A stretch of 64,000 nt of DNA from contig NZ_CP009281.1 of assembly GCF_000758585.1 (NCBI RefSeq), positions 496,001-560,000 on the forward strand, read 5' to 3'. Below, in pieces: positions 14,659-24,319 of the stretch. The notes below the pieces were generated by a model, which searched no databases, had not been told where the DNA came from, and saw nothing but the letters and a program-made list of their open reading frames with translations. Within the stretch, counting starts at the first letter, position 1, and every line of letters begins with the position of its first letter. This DNA is from Paenibacillus sp. FSL R5-0345. Its GTDB lineage: Bacteria > Bacillota > Bacilli > Paenibacillales > Paenibacillaceae. The position numbers were made by a program, and so were the translations under genes.

Positions 14659-16917
14659 TTGAAAAGAAGAATAAAACCGCTACTCTCACTAGTATTAGCG
14701 GGGGCTTTAATGGTAGGCAATGGACTTTCCGGAGGGCATTTGGTAAATGCAGCAGGGGAGGTACCTCCCTATACTCCTACACCTGTGTTAGGTATTGCAG
14801 GGAATTTTAATACTTTTATTTTTGGGGATTTCAAACAATCTAATGATCAGGTTCATGGGCGCCTTGCCGCCAAAGGTAACATTACATTGCAGAATTACGG
14901 CGTATCCAAGGATAATCCAGGTGGAGATGTTCTTATTGCTGGTAATGACATTACTTTTACTAATGGTACTATTCATGGAGCATCCGTTTATGGTGGTGTT
15001 TTTTCCAGCAACGGTGTAGATCTTAAAGAACCAGCGAGAAAAGGAACGCCTATTGATTTTGATGCTGAAGAGCAATTTCTTATCGGACGTTCTAATGAAT
15101 TCTCTTCACTTACTACAGTTGGAACTTTCAAAAAGGAATATGGGAAAATAACAATTGATGCTCCGGAATCATTTAACGTTCTTAATCTAAGTGCTGCCGA
15201 TTTCGCTAATGCTAATGGCTTACAGTTTAATATTGCAAATAACGCCACAGTTATCGTTAACGTTAGCGGAAGTTCAGTTGAAATTCCAAGTTTTCAAATA
15301 TGGGGAGGCAGCCCTAACAAGGTATTATTTAATTTTTATGAAGCTAGCACTGTAAACATAGGAAGTTTAACGATAGAAGGAACTATCCTAGCTCCGCATG
15401 CGAAAGTAACTTATAATTCTGGTGAACTGCATGGGACACTGATTGCAAAGGGATTTGCTGGTGGGGTACAGATGCATTGGTATCCATATGGAGGGGAGGA
15501 ACCACCTCCGACACCAACGCCGACCGTGACACCAACACCAACGCCGACTGTGACGCCAACACCAACACCGACCGTGACGCCAACACCGACGCCGACCGTG
15601 ACACCAACACCGACGCCGACTGTGACGCCAACACCGACGCCGACTGTGACGCCAACACCAACACCGACCGTGACACCAACACCGACGCCGACTGTGACGC
15701 CAACACCAACGCCGACCGTGACACCAACACCGACGCCGTGCGTGACACCAACGCCGACCGTGACGCCAACACCGACCGTGACACCAACGCCGAAACCAAC
15801 ACCAACGCCGAAGCCAACACCAACGCCGAAGCCAACACCAACGCCGAAACCAACACCAACGCCGAAACCAACACCAACGCCGAAACCAACACCAACGCCG
15901 AAGCCAACACCAACGCCGAAGCCAACGCACACACCAAAACCAACACACACACCAACGCCGACTGTGACGCCAACACCAACGCCGGACGTGACGCCAACAC
16001 CAACGCCGGACGTGACGCCAACACCAACGCCGGACGTGAAGCCAACACCAACGCCGGACGTGACACCGACACCAACGCCGGACGTGACGCCAACACCAAC
16101 GCCGGACGTGACACCGACACCAACGCCGGACGTGACGCCAACACCAACGCCGACTGTGAAGCCAACACCAACGCCGGACGTAACGCCAACACCAACACCG
16201 GACGTGACGCCAACGCCGACGCCGACTGTGACACCAACACCAACGCCGGACGTGACGCCAACACCAACGCCGACTGTGACACCAACACCAACGCCGACGC
16301 CGACGCCGGACGTGACACCAACGCCGACGCCGACGCCGGACGTGACACCAACGCCGACGCCGACGCCGGACGTGACACCAACGCCGACTCCGTCGTCTGA
16401 GGCAACACCAACGCCGACTCCGTCGTCTGAGGCAACACCAACACCGACTCCGTCGTCTGAGGCAACACCAACACCGACTCCGTCGTCTGAGGCAACACCA
16501 ACGCCGACTCCGTCGTCTGAGGTAACACCAACACCGACTCCGTCACCGGTGGCTCCGGTATTCCCAACACCAACGCCATCCTCCGTAATTGGCATTATCG
16601 TCGTTAATGATGACCCTGTGCCACTTGGACCTGTAGCTTCATCGACGCCAGTACCAGTACCAACACCAACACCGTCGGGTGGTACAGAGGTACTTGTTGA
16701 TGATGACGAGATTCCATTAGGATCAGTAACGGAGGTAACGCCAACACCGTCACCAGAGGATATCGCCGTGGTGGATGATACAATCCCGCTAGGTAATCCA
16801 CCTGTGGATGAACTTCCGAAAACGGGAGAATCAAGTCCAGTCCCTTATTATGTAGCTGGTCTAGGTTTTGCACTTATTGGATTGCTAATGAGAAATAGAT
16901 TCTCCAACAAGAAATAA
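14659..16917 (+). CDS. LPXTG-anchored surface protein: choice-of-anchor A domain with long Pro-Thr repeat stalk
   Basis: The 752-residue product has a signal peptide ([20 protein letters not shown]...VNA) and a choice-of-anchor-A/collagen-binding-A-like domain (about 45-280, [20 protein letters not shown] and GRLAAKGNI). A roughly 350-residue Pro-Thr stalk follows, then a short acidic region with repeated DDxIPLG segments. It ends with LPKTGESS, a hydrophobic helix and a basic tail, a complete sortase signal. The start is TTG at 14659, eight bases after AGGAGG; a GTG at 14650 overlaps that site. The c-di-GMP riboswitch upstream suggests an adhesin tied to the motile/sessile switch. No sortase gene is nearby. 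Confidence 0.9.
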   Translation: MKRRIKPLLSLVLAGALMVGNGLSGGHLVNAAGEVPPYTPTPVLGIAGNFNTFIFGDFKQSNDQVHGRLAAKGNITLQNYGVSKDNPGGDVLIAGNDITFTNGTIHGASVYGGVFSSNGVDLKEPARKGTPIDFDAEEQFLIGRSNEFSSLTTVGTFKKEYGKITIDAPESFNVLNLSAADFANANGLQFNIANNATVIVNVSGSSVEIPSFQIWGGSPNKVLFNFYEASTVNIGSLTIEGTILAPHAKVTYNSGELHGTLIAKGFAGGVQMHWYPYGGEEPPPTPTPTVTPTPTPTVTPTPTPTVTPTPTPTVTPTPTPTVTPTPTPTVTPTPTPTVTPTPTPTVTPTPTPTVTPTPTPCVTPTPTVTPTPTVTPTPKPTPTPKPTPTPKPTPTPKPTPTPKPTPTPKPTPTPKPTPTPKPTHTPKPTHTPTPTVTPTPTPDVTPTPTPDVTPTPTPDVKPTPTPDVTPTPTPDVTPTPTPDVTPTPTPDVTPTPTPTVKPTPTPDVTPTPTPDVTPTPTPTVTPTPTPDVTPTPTPTVTPTPTPTPTPDVTPTPTPTPDVTPTPTPTPDVTPTPTPSSEATPTPTPSSEATPTPTPSSEATPTPTPSSEATPTPTPSSEVTPTPTPSPVAPVFPTPTPSSVIGIIVVNDDPVPLGPVASSTPVPVPTPTPSGGTEVLVDDDEIPLGSVTEVTPTPSPEDIAVVDDTIPLGNPPVDELPKTGESSPVPYYVAGLGFALIGLLMRNRFSNKK
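15510..16548 (+). repeat. Pro-Thr-coding minisatellite
   Basis: About 1 kb of tandem 18-nt and 24-nt units sits inside the surface protein gene. Successive blocks encode [26 protein letters not shown] and finally TPTPSSEA. Units within a block are nearly identical, as expected from recent slippage or unequal crossing-over. One unit near 15739 carries a lone cysteine codon (TPTPCV). Confidence 0.95.
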
Positions 16918-16962
16918 TAAACGGTAATTATAACGAGAACACAAGGTATGCCAGAACAGAAA

Positions 16963-17004
16963 AGAGCCGCTTTCGGGACTTATTCCGATAGCGGCTTTAT
17001 TTTG
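16963..17004 (+). terminator. Terminator of the LPXTG protein gene
   Basis: AGCCGCT (16965-16971) pairs with AGCGGCT (16990-16996), extended by TCGG/CCGA inside, followed by TTTATTTTG. Confidence 0.85.
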
Positions 17005-17087
17005 TAATGATTGATATATTTTGGAGCAATCTAAGTAGATGCTATACTGATTTACAACGGATATGAGGAAAGGACGGGGAAGATGAA

Positions 17088-18023
17088 TTGGTATGGTTCT
17101 TCATTAGTGCGATCATCGTCATAGGGGCTCTGATCTTTGCGGGCTTTTTCTTTTATGGTATTGCTATTAAACGAGCGCCGAAGGAATTTCTGAGTAATAA
17201 TCGTGACTTGAAGGTTGATCCCCCGGTTGCCGGGGCTTCTTGGGGGGAGGGGAAGGATTGGATCTCCAGTCAGAGCTTTGAGAATATGGAGATTACATCT
17301 GAGGACGGGCTACAACTAAGAGGGTACTTGCTCCTTTCAGATCGTGCTGAAGGTCGTACGGCGATTATAGCTCACGGTTATTCTGGAAAAGGGAAGGATA
17401 TGGGGGCGTACGCCAAAATCTATTACGAGAGACTGGGCTTTAATATCCTGATTCCCGATGCCAGGGGACATGGGGAAAGCGCTGGGAATTATATTGGTTT
17501 TGGATGGCATGAGCGCAAGGATTATTTGCAGTGGATTGAATATATAATAGAAAAGACTGGGCCCAGTGCTCAAGTTGTGCTTCATGGGGTCTCTATGGGT
17601 GGTGCTACCGTGCTAATGACCTCAGGTGAAAATCTCCCACCGCAGGTCAAAGCTATTGTCTCGGACTGCGCTTACAGCTCAGTTAAAGCACAATTAGCCT
17701 ACCAACTACGGCGCATGTATCGCTTGCCAAGTTTCCCTTTTATTCAAAGTGCGAGTCTAATTACTCGTATGAAAGCAGGGTATGGTTTTAGTGAAGCGTC
17801 TGCTTTGAAACAGGTGCGGAAGGCGAAGGTGCCGATTCTTTTTATTCATGGGGATGCCGATAATTTTGTACCATATAGTATGATGAATGAATTGTATGAG
17901 GCATGTCAGAGTCCCAAAGAGAAGTTCGTAGTGCCGCAAGCAGGGCATGGATTAGCATATGATATGGATAAGACGGGGTATATAAACGTAGTAACAGCCT
18001 TTGTGAATCAATATGTAAATTAG
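17088..18023 (+). CDS. Membrane-anchored alpha/beta hydrolase (YqkD-like)
   Basis: The 311-residue protein has one N-terminal transmembrane helix (residues 3-25) and an alpha/beta hydrolase domain. The catalytic triad is visible: Ser169 in HGVSMGG, Asp256 in FIHGDADNFVP and His287 in AGHG. HGYSGKGKDMGAYAK supplies the oxyanion region. The start is a TTG at 17088 preceded by a GGGGAAG purine run; an ATG at 17083 is out of frame. Substrate unknown. It is read alone and ends at a strong terminator. Confidence 0.85.
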   Translation: MVWFFISAIIVIGALIFAGFFFYGIAIKRAPKEFLSNNRDLKVDPPVAGASWGEGKDWISSQSFENMEITSEDGLQLRGYLLLSDRAEGRTAIIAHGYSGKGKDMGAYAKIYYERLGFNILIPDARGHGESAGNYIGFGWHERKDYLQWIEYIIEKTGPSAQVVLHGVSMGGATVLMTSGENLPPQVKAIVSDCAYSSVKAQLAYQLRRMYRLPSFPFIQSASLITRMKAGYGFSEASALKQVRKAKVPILFIHGDADNFVPYSMMNELYEACQSPKEKFVVPQAGHGLAYDMDKTGYINVVTAFVNQYVN

Positions 18024-18040
18024 ATGCCCTGAACGTAGAC

Positions 18041-18087
18041 AGCGCCCGATATCCGCTAGGTAGCGGTTATCGGGCGCCTATATTTTT
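18041..18087 (+). terminator. Strong terminator of the hydrolase gene
   Basis: GCGCCCGATA and CCGCTA pair with TAGCGG and TATCGGGCGC in a long hairpin, followed by TATATTTTT. Confidence 0.9.
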
Positions 18088-18683
18088 CCACACATGGCAT
18101 GTGTCCTTGTGTAAGGTTCGTACAGCCATGCTTTTTCGTTATATTCATCCCCCGCCGTTCGTGAGTAACGGGTGTCTTAATTCCTTGTTATTTCCAGCAG
18201 CCGTGTGGCGAGAATAATCCTTCCAATACGACAAAAGCCCTACCTCTCTTTTGCCCTTGCGGCTCCATTGACCGCGCCAGTGTGAATCGGAATGCTATAT
18301 TTCGAATTTAGTCTCATAAAAAGGAAAGTTTCTGCAAGAAAACATAAAGCCTCTGTGTCCAAAATGCCGATGTGTAAATGAGTCGGCCTGACATCTTCTT
18401 GATGGGGATATTCAATATATCGAAAAACAAATACGATATAAATATAGCACAGTATTGTTTAAAAGGCAAATATAATAATCAATTCCAAGATAAGGGTAGT
18501 TTGATTTAGGAGGGGAACAAGTAGACCAAGATAGAGCGTTTGATTCGAATATAACTTATGCCGGATTATTTGCGGATTAATTCGGAAAAGCTAGTAAGCC
18601 AGAGGGAATGGGACTACGGGGGCTATTTTGCGTGCCTATTTTGTGAACTGCTCTCTAAAACTTACATTAAACCCCAACATTGA
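18088..18683. other. Intergenic stretch without a recognisable gene
   Basis: About 600 bp. An ATGGC/GCCAT hairpin with a short T-run lies at about 18093-18135. At 18510-18570 a good AGGAGGGG is followed by a short open stretch (VDQDRAFDSNITYAGLFAD) that lacks a start codon and stops at once, looking like a decayed gene. Nothing else can be supported. Confidence 0.5.
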
Positions 18684-18712
18684 TTGAAGGATTGAGGGTA
18701 GACCGTTATAAT
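18684..18712 (+). promoter_or_regulatory. Promoter of the eetA-eetB-ecf operon
   Basis: TTGAAG (18684-18689), exactly 17 bp, then TATAAT (18707-18712), about 40 bp before the eetA ATG. Confidence 0.7.
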
Positions 18713-18753
18713 TAATAAGTCTGGATTTTAATTAAAAAATAAGGGAGATTTTT

Positions 18754-19143
18754 ATGAAACGCGCAGATGTGTGGTTGATTTCCATCGTGTTAATTGCTGC
18801 GCTCGCTTTTCTCGTACCGAGATGGTTTTCGGACAATGATGATAAAGGTGGGGCCGGTAAAAATCTCGTAGCCAATGTGACAGTGGACGGCGAGTTATTT
18901 AAAACGGTAAAGCTTACAAAAGAAGAACAAACCATTGAGGTCCGTACCGACCGTGGTTATAACATCTTGAAGGTGCATAATTACGGGATTGAAATGTACG
19001 ATGCTGACTGCCCGGATCAAGTGTGCCTAGGTTTCGGTTTTATTACCCTGCCCAAACAGACGATTGTCTGTCTACCGCATAGAGTATTAGTGGAAATCAC
19101 GAGTGCGTCGGGGGAGGATGATATAGATGCCTATGTCCAGTAG
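18754..19143 (+). CDS. eetA: NusG-domain-II protein, EetA-like component of extracellular electron transfer
   Basis: The 129-residue protein has one N-terminal membrane helix (residues 5-25) and an extracytoplasmic NusG_II (former DUF1312) domain. Its conserved segment is YDADCPDQVCLGFGFITLPK followed by QTIVCLPHRV. In Listeria the orthologue EetA, paired with EetB, is needed for flavin-based extracellular electron transfer; its exact chemistry is not settled. ATG 18754 follows AAGGGAG. It overlaps eetB by 17 bp, indicating coupled translation. Confidence 0.8.
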   Translation: MKRADVWLISIVLIAALAFLVPRWFSDNDDKGGAGKNLVANVTVDGELFKTVKLTKEEQTIEVRTDRGYNILKVHNYGIEMYDADCPDQVCLGFGFITLPKQTIVCLPHRVLVEITSASGEDDIDAYVQ

Positions 19144-19684
19144 TGAATCTGCAACAGCTTTAAAAAGAACGGTAATTATTGCGATTTTCGCCGCGGTGGC
19201 GGTAGTGCTTAGTCTAATAGAGGCACAGATTCCGTTGTCAGGAATGGGACTGGTACCGGGTGCTAAGCTAGGATTAGCCAACATCATGATTTTGACTTGT
19301 ATTTACTTTTTACGTGGACGGGACGCATTCCTGCTTGTCATCCTCAAAACACTGCTCACTGCATTTTTGCTAGGTACTTTTTCGAGCTTATTGTTCAGTT
19401 TATTCGGTTCGCTTTTTAGCTTTGTTGTAATGTTCGTATTAATGCTGATTAGTGGCAAAGGTAAGAGTATAAGTTTGATCGGAATTAGTATAGCTGGTGG
19501 GATTGCACATAATATCGGTCAGCTGCTGGCAGCTTCAATGGTATTCTCATCCCTTAGTATTTTTTATTATCTTCCCATGCTGCTGATCACTGGAGTAGTA
19601 ACAGGAATTGCCGTGGGCTATGCAGTCCGTTATTTGGTGGCTTCATTGTCAAAAATATCGTTGTTTGAAGAGTTTTTGGACTGA
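19127..19684 (+). CDS. eetB: Gx transporter family protein, EetB-like (old name heptaprenyl diphosphate synthase component I)
   Basis: This 185-residue integral membrane protein has about five or six helices and the family opening IFAAVAVVLSLIEAQIPLSGMGLVPGAKLGLANI. The fold resembles ECF transporter S-components. Although long annotated as a heptaprenyl synthase subunit, its family is fixed next to EetA in Listeria-type electron-transfer loci. Here it lies between eetA and the ecf ATPase genes, the same order of partners. ATG 19127 follows GGGGGAGG. Confidence 0.8.
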   Translation: MPMSSSESATALKRTVIIAIFAAVAVVLSLIEAQIPLSGMGLVPGAKLGLANIMILTCIYFLRGRDAFLLVILKTLLTAFLLGTFSSLLFSLFGSLFSFVVMFVLMLISGKGKSISLIGISIAGGIAHNIGQLLAASMVFSSLSIFYYLPMLLITGVVTGIAVGYAVRYLVASLSKISLFEEFLD

Positions 19685-19713
19685 TTAGTCACATCAGCGG
19701 AAGGATGACTAAC

Positions 19714-20568
19714 ATGAATGAATCATTTGAAGGTCAAGAATTAGAGGGAGAAGGACAAGCTATCATCTCTCTGGATGGGGTATCGTTTGGTTACGATCCT
19801 GAGCATCCGATTCTTCAAAATATAACGTTATCTATTTCACAGGGACAATGGGTTAGCTTGGTTGGTCCTAATGGCTGCGGGAAGTCAACGCTAGTTAAGC
19901 TACTAAATGCATTGCTGCCTAAGAGTGCTGGCGAAATTGTGGTTAGTGGTATGCAGCTGAGTGAGGAAACGATCGGCAGCATTCGGCAATGCATCGGTAT
20001 GGTGTTCCAAAATCCAGATAATCAGTTTATTGGAGCCACTGTAGAGGAAGATATCTTATTCGGCCTGGAAGGGCTTTGTTTGTCGTACACAGAGATGGCT
20101 GAACGGCTGCACTCATATACGACGAGGCTGGGAATAAATCATCTGTTGTCCAAACACCCGAGTGAGCTGTCTGGAGGACAGAAGCAGCGTGTCGCTATCG
20201 CCTCCATTTTGGCTATGGAACCAGGCATCGTCATTTTTGACGAGGCCTCTTCTATGTTGGATGAGGGTAGCAGAAATGATCTTCTTGGCATTTTGCAGGA
20301 TATGAGAGCGGAAGGAAAGTATACGATCCTTATGATTACGCATGATGCAGATGAGATTCTGGCATCGGATCGGGTGCTTGCGTTGCATGGAGGTGGTCTG
20401 GCTGCTGATGTTACACCGGCGGAGCTATTCCGGAACGAGGAGCTTCTGCAAAAATGCCATCTGTGTGAGCCGTACCCTTGGCGTCTTGCACGTGAACTGC
20501 AGAATCAGGGCATTCATGTGGATGTTCCCGCCAGTGAAAAGGAGCTTATAGACACGTTATGGCCATAG
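19714..20568 (+). CDS. ecfA1: ECF transporter ATPase EcfA1
   Basis: A 284-residue ABC ATPase with Walker A GPNGCGKST (near residue 55), Q-loop VFQNPDNQ, signature LSGGQKQR and Walker B IVIFDEAS. The VFQNPDNQF form is typical of CbiO/EcfA proteins. ATG 19714 is preferred because AAGGA (19701-19705) is eight bases upstream; ATG 19705 overlaps it. It forms the energising dimer with EcfA2 and is downstream of eetAB in one operon. Confidence 0.9.
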   Translation: MNESFEGQELEGEGQAIISLDGVSFGYDPEHPILQNITLSISQGQWVSLVGPNGCGKSTLVKLLNALLPKSAGEIVVSGMQLSEETIGSIRQCIGMVFQNPDNQFIGATVEEDILFGLEGLCLSYTEMAERLHSYTTRLGINHLLSKHPSELSGGQKQRVAIASILAMEPGIVIFDEASSMLDEGSRNDLLGILQDMRAEGKYTILMITHDADEILASDRVLALHGGGLAADVTPAELFRNEELLQKCHLCEPYPWRLARELQNQGIHVDVPASEKELIDTLWP

Positions 20569-21464
20569 AATTACAGCAAGTAAGTTACTCCTATGCTGAC
20601 CGAAGCCTATGGAAGCTGACGGCGCTCCGCGACATTAACCTAAGTGTTCCACTAGGCTCTATGGTTGGTATTGCTGGGGCGACAGGCTCTGGTAAATCGA
20701 CGCTGCTGCAGTTGTTTAACGGGATACTGAAACCAACGGAGGGTACGGTAAAAGTACTCGATGTAACCATTCAGGCGGGTGAGAAATCACCTAAGCTAAT
20801 GCCGCTGCGCCGTAGAGTCGGTTTGGTATTTCAATTTCCAGAGCAGCAAATGTTTGAAGATACGGTCGAAAAGGACCTCATCTTCGGACCTCTTAACTTC
20901 GGCATGAGCCTTGAAGAGGCCAAGGCACGTGCCAGACAGGCGATGTTGGATATGGGCCTGGATCTGGCACTGCTAGAGCGGAATCCTTTTAAATTGAGTG
21001 GTGGACAAATGCGTAAGGCAGCTATTGCATCCGTGCTAGCTATGGACCCTGAGGTCATCGTTTTGGATGAACCTACGGCTACTCTTGATCCTATCAGCCG
21101 TGCAGAGCTAATCCGCTTGCTGGAGCGATTATGCCGTGAGCAGGGGAGAACGATCATCGTCGTCACGCATCGGATGGATGAGTTATTGCCTTACGCGGAT
21201 AACTGGCTTGTCCTTAAAGAGGGCAGCACGGCGTTTCAAGGCAGCGTAAAGGCGCTGGCGGATGACCCTTCGATTCTGGAACAGTGTGGCTTGACGGTTC
21301 CGCAGTCCCTTCGTTACTGGCGTGCAGTCGCTGATCGCTTTGGTCTTACGGATGAAGCTCCTCGCTTAATGGCAGAGAGCTTAGCAGAGCTGATCGCTTC
21401 GCTGTCATCTGGATCAGGCAACTCTAGTGAGCAGCACGAAGGAAAGAGGGACGGCCATGAATGA
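20559..21464 (+). CDS. ecfA2: ECF transporter ATPase EcfA2
   Basis: A 301-residue ABC ATPase with Walker A GATGSGKST, Q-loop VFQFPEQQMFEDTV, signature LSGGQMRK and Walker B VIVLDEPTATLDP. The QFPEQQ form distinguishes EcfA2 from EcfA1. It overlaps ecfA1 by ten bases. The two ATPases and EcfT form the shared module that powers vitamin-specific S-components; no S-component such as RibU is in the window apart from the EcfS-like EetB. Confidence 0.9.
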   Translation: MAIELQQVSYSYADRSLWKLTALRDINLSVPLGSMVGIAGATGSGKSTLLQLFNGILKPTEGTVKVLDVTIQAGEKSPKLMPLRRRVGLVFQFPEQQMFEDTVEKDLIFGPLNFGMSLEEAKARARQAMLDMGLDLALLERNPFKLSGGQMRKAAIASVLAMDPEVIVLDEPTATLDPISRAELIRLLERLCREQGRTIIVVTHRMDELLPYADNWLVLKEGSTAFQGSVKALADDPSILEQCGLTVPQSLRYWRAVADRFGLTDEAPRLMAESLAELIASLSSGSGNSSEQHEGKRDGHE

Positions 21465-22248
21465 GAAGCTAATCATAGGACGCAGTATTGAGACCGGTTC
21501 ATGGGTGCACAAGCTGGATGCTCGTGCCAAAATCACCGGAATGCTATTATACGTAGCTGTTATTCTGCTCTCCCGTTCGTGGATGGCCATGGCACTGCTG
21601 GCTATTTTCTCAATAGCCGTTATGGCTTCCACTCGGATTCCGCTTAAATACTTCCTGAAAGCAGCTAAGCCTTTACGTTATTTAATGCTATTTATCTTTA
21701 TCGTACAGCTGCTGTCTGTGAAGACAGGGGAAGCGGTGCTGACGCTTGGTTCGTGGTCTATCTATGAGGGAGGGCTAAGATTAGGCGCATTTTCGGTCAT
21801 CCGCATGTTTTTTCTGATCACCTTCACGGCGCTACTTACATTCACCACAACGCCGGGTAAGCTGAATCAAGGACTAGAGGGGATTTTGGCTCCTTTCAAA
21901 AAGCTAGGCTTGAAGCCCGACCGTATCACGCTGATGATCAGCATTTCACTCCGGTTCATTCCTACGATTCTAGATGAGTCGCAGATTATCATGAAAGCGC
22001 AGGCCTCACGGGGTGCTGATCTGAAAGAGTTGCCTTTGAAGGAAAAGGGAAAGATGCTAGTCTCCCTGCTGGTTCCGATTATCGCCAGTGCGTTTAGGCG
22101 TGCACAGGATCTGGTGTATTCCATGGAAGCCCGTGGCTTTCGTATGGATGCTCCGCGCAGCCAGTATCACCGCCTAAGGTGGGGAATATTTGATACTATT
22201 TTTATTACTATGTTTGTTGTCATGGGGATTGTAGTAGCTTTGGTTTAA
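21457..22248 (+). CDS. ecfT: ECF transporter transmembrane subunit EcfT
   Basis: A 263-residue membrane protein opening MNEKLIIGRSIETGSWVHKLDARAKI, the standard EcfT start. It has about five helices and two coupling motifs with the Ala-Arg-Gly pattern (AQASRGADL and SMEARGF). ATG 21457 overlaps the ecfA2 stop by eight bases; a GTG 30 bases earlier gives a less typical N-terminus. In Listeria, electron-transfer loci use an ECF system to put flavins outside the cell, which fits this position. Confidence 0.9.
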   Translation: MNEKLIIGRSIETGSWVHKLDARAKITGMLLYVAVILLSRSWMAMALLAIFSIAVMASTRIPLKYFLKAAKPLRYLMLFIFIVQLLSVKTGEAVLTLGSWSIYEGGLRLGAFSVIRMFFLITFTALLTFTTTPGKLNQGLEGILAPFKKLGLKPDRITLMISISLRFIPTILDESQIIMKAQASRGADLKELPLKEKGKMLVSLLVPIIASAFRRAQDLVYSMEARGFRMDAPRSQYHRLRWGIFDTIFITMFVVMGIVVALV

Positions 22249-22294
22249 AATACAACATGTTTGAAGAGTATCAACAACTTGGGAGGGAACTTGA

Positions 22295-24220
22295 ATGGCA
22301 CGTTATTTTAACGGTAGAGAGATTGAATTATTAGCACCCGCAGGGACGTTTGAGATTTTCAAGGAAGTAATCCAGTCACGGTGTGATGCAGTTTATTTTG
22401 GTGGACCAGTACTGAATATGAGAATGATGCGTAAAGGATATAATCTGTCTCATGAGGAGATCGTAGAGGCACTAGATATCGCACACCGTCTAGATAAAAA
22501 AGTGTATATCACAGTGAATAACCTGTTTAGTGAAGAAGATGTGGAAGAGGCTAGAGAATATCTGCGTTTCCTTGACGGTGCCCGTCCGGATGCCTTGATT
22601 GTTCAGGATATGGCGGTGTTGGAGCTTATCCGTGAGATGGAGCTTAATCTTCCTATTCACTCTTCGGTCATGATGAATGTTCATAATCTGGAGATGATCT
22701 ATGCGCTGCGTGATCTTGGGGTAAGCCGTGTGGTTACTTCGCGGGAAATGGATCTGCAAACGGCTAAGCTGCTTGGTCAGCGGAGTGGGATGGAGCTGGA
22801 GTATTTTATTCACGGGGATATGTGCTCGGTTCACGGTGCGAATTGTTACTTCAGCTCCCATGTATTCGGTATGAGCAGTAACCGTGGGAAATGTATGAAG
22901 CCTTGCCGCTGGGATTATCGGGTTAAAAAAGACGGGTATGTATATCCGGCTGAATACCCGCTGGCTGTAAAAGATATGTTCATGTATGAGCATCTTCCGG
23001 AATTGATTGAATCCGGTATTACCTCCTTCAAAATAGAAGGCCGTATGCGTGATAAGGAATTTATGGTGATGCTGGCGAATAGCTACGGCGAAGCCATTGA
23101 CCGCTATATCGATGATCCGATAGGTTTTGATCGCACGGTCGATACGAAAGAGCTCTATAACAACCGTAAACGTGACTTTTCCACAGCTTATGCTTTTGGT
23201 AAACCAGGATTAGCTAACATTAACCGTCGTTATGAAGGTACGGGCAAATTCTATAGCACTGGAAAAGTATTTAGTACACCAACTGCAGAGCGTGATCTGT
23301 CAGAGAAACGTGTTGAGCAGTTGCGGGAGAGATTGGCTGAGGTCGAGCAGCCGCAGAAGACAAAAGCTAAGTTAGCTGTACGTGTGAATAATATGGAACA
23401 GGCACGGATGGTCTTAGAGCTTGGTGTGGATAACCTGTACTTGCCGGGGGACGTTTTTGAACCGGATAGACCTTTTACAAAGCGCGACATCAAGGAACTT
23501 GGTGATCTGAAGGGCGATAGCAAAATCTACTTGGGTTTGCCACGTATGATGACCGAGCTGCATTTTGACCAATATGATCAATTGCTGGGCGGAGAACGCT
23601 TGCCGATTGACGGTCTTATCGTTACAAATTTGGGAGCCATTCGTCGTTACAACTCCACAGGATATCCGCTAATTGGGGATAGTAATTTAAATGTATACAA
23701 TCATCTTTCAGCGCAATTATATGCTAAATTAGGTTTGACTCAGCTTTCAGTTTCACCGGAAATGACGTTAGAGCATTTTGCTACCTTTGCCTCTCGTTGT
23801 GAAACACCTTTGGAGGTTGTTGTTCATGGCACACCTGCACTAATGTATATGGAGCATGATCTTTATGAGAATACGGAGTTAATGGAGCCTGTTGCTGAAG
23901 AGGATAATCAATATGTGCACAATAATGTTTTGGTTCTAAAGACAGACAAAGGTGAGAATCCGGTATATCGTGATCAGCACGGCCGTTGCCATCTTTTATT
24001 CGCAAAAGAACTTTGTTATTTACCTTTATTGAATGAGATGAGTGGACTAGGGATATCAAGCTTCCGTATTGAAGGAGCAACCTATAGCGTCGAACAGCTA
24101 CGTGAAATTATTGTTTCTTATCAACAGGCTTTGAACGGATCTGATATGAAAGATGATATGCTGGGTGGCCTTAAGCCGGTCTATGCTGGTTATACTTTGG
24201 GCTCACTACAGTTCAATTAA
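22295..24220 (+). CDS. U32-family protein (peptidase U32 / UbiU-UbiV-like iron-sulfur family)
   Basis: The 641-residue protein begins FNGREIELLAPAGTFEIFKEVI, typical of U32 proteins, and has the signature ELEYFIHGDMCSVHGANCYFS at about 167-187. Cys177, Cys184, Cys200 and Cys204 resemble the cluster-binding cysteines of UbiU/UbiV, U32 proteins that hydroxylate quinone rings without oxygen. A second, C-terminal half (from about 350) resembles collagenase-type U32 proteins. Despite the name, protease activity is doubtful. It lies between ecfT and an aminotransferase, upstream of a UbiA prenyltransferase, which makes a quinone or cofactor role plausible but unproven. Confidence 0.85.
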   Translation: MARYFNGREIELLAPAGTFEIFKEVIQSRCDAVYFGGPVLNMRMMRKGYNLSHEEIVEALDIAHRLDKKVYITVNNLFSEEDVEEAREYLRFLDGARPDALIVQDMAVLELIREMELNLPIHSSVMMNVHNLEMIYALRDLGVSRVVTSREMDLQTAKLLGQRSGMELEYFIHGDMCSVHGANCYFSSHVFGMSSNRGKCMKPCRWDYRVKKDGYVYPAEYPLAVKDMFMYEHLPELIESGITSFKIEGRMRDKEFMVMLANSYGEAIDRYIDDPIGFDRTVDTKELYNNRKRDFSTAYAFGKPGLANINRRYEGTGKFYSTGKVFSTPTAERDLSEKRVEQLRERLAEVEQPQKTKAKLAVRVNNMEQARMVLELGVDNLYLPGDVFEPDRPFTKRDIKELGDLKGDSKIYLGLPRMMTELHFDQYDQLLGGERLPIDGLIVTNLGAIRRYNSTGYPLIGDSNLNVYNHLSAQLYAKLGLTQLSVSPEMTLEHFATFASRCETPLEVVVHGTPALMYMEHDLYENTELMEPVAEEDNQYVHNNVLVLKTDKGENPVYRDQHGRCHLLFAKELCYLPLLNEMSGLGISSFRIEGATYSVEQLREIIVSYQQALNGSDMKDDMLGGLKPVYAGYTLGSLQFN

Positions 24221-24319
24221 GTGTATTTTTATGGGAACTAGCTATCGCCGCGTGATAGGGTGGTGCACAGGACTCTATGAATAAGTTACTATTTTCACAA
24301 AAAGGAGAGAGAAGCCTTC

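Noticed and set aside
15383..16595. Several long frames opposite and within the Pro-Thr gene
   Set aside because: They mirror the codon-periodic repeat; the sense frame has signal peptide, domain and LPKTG anchor.
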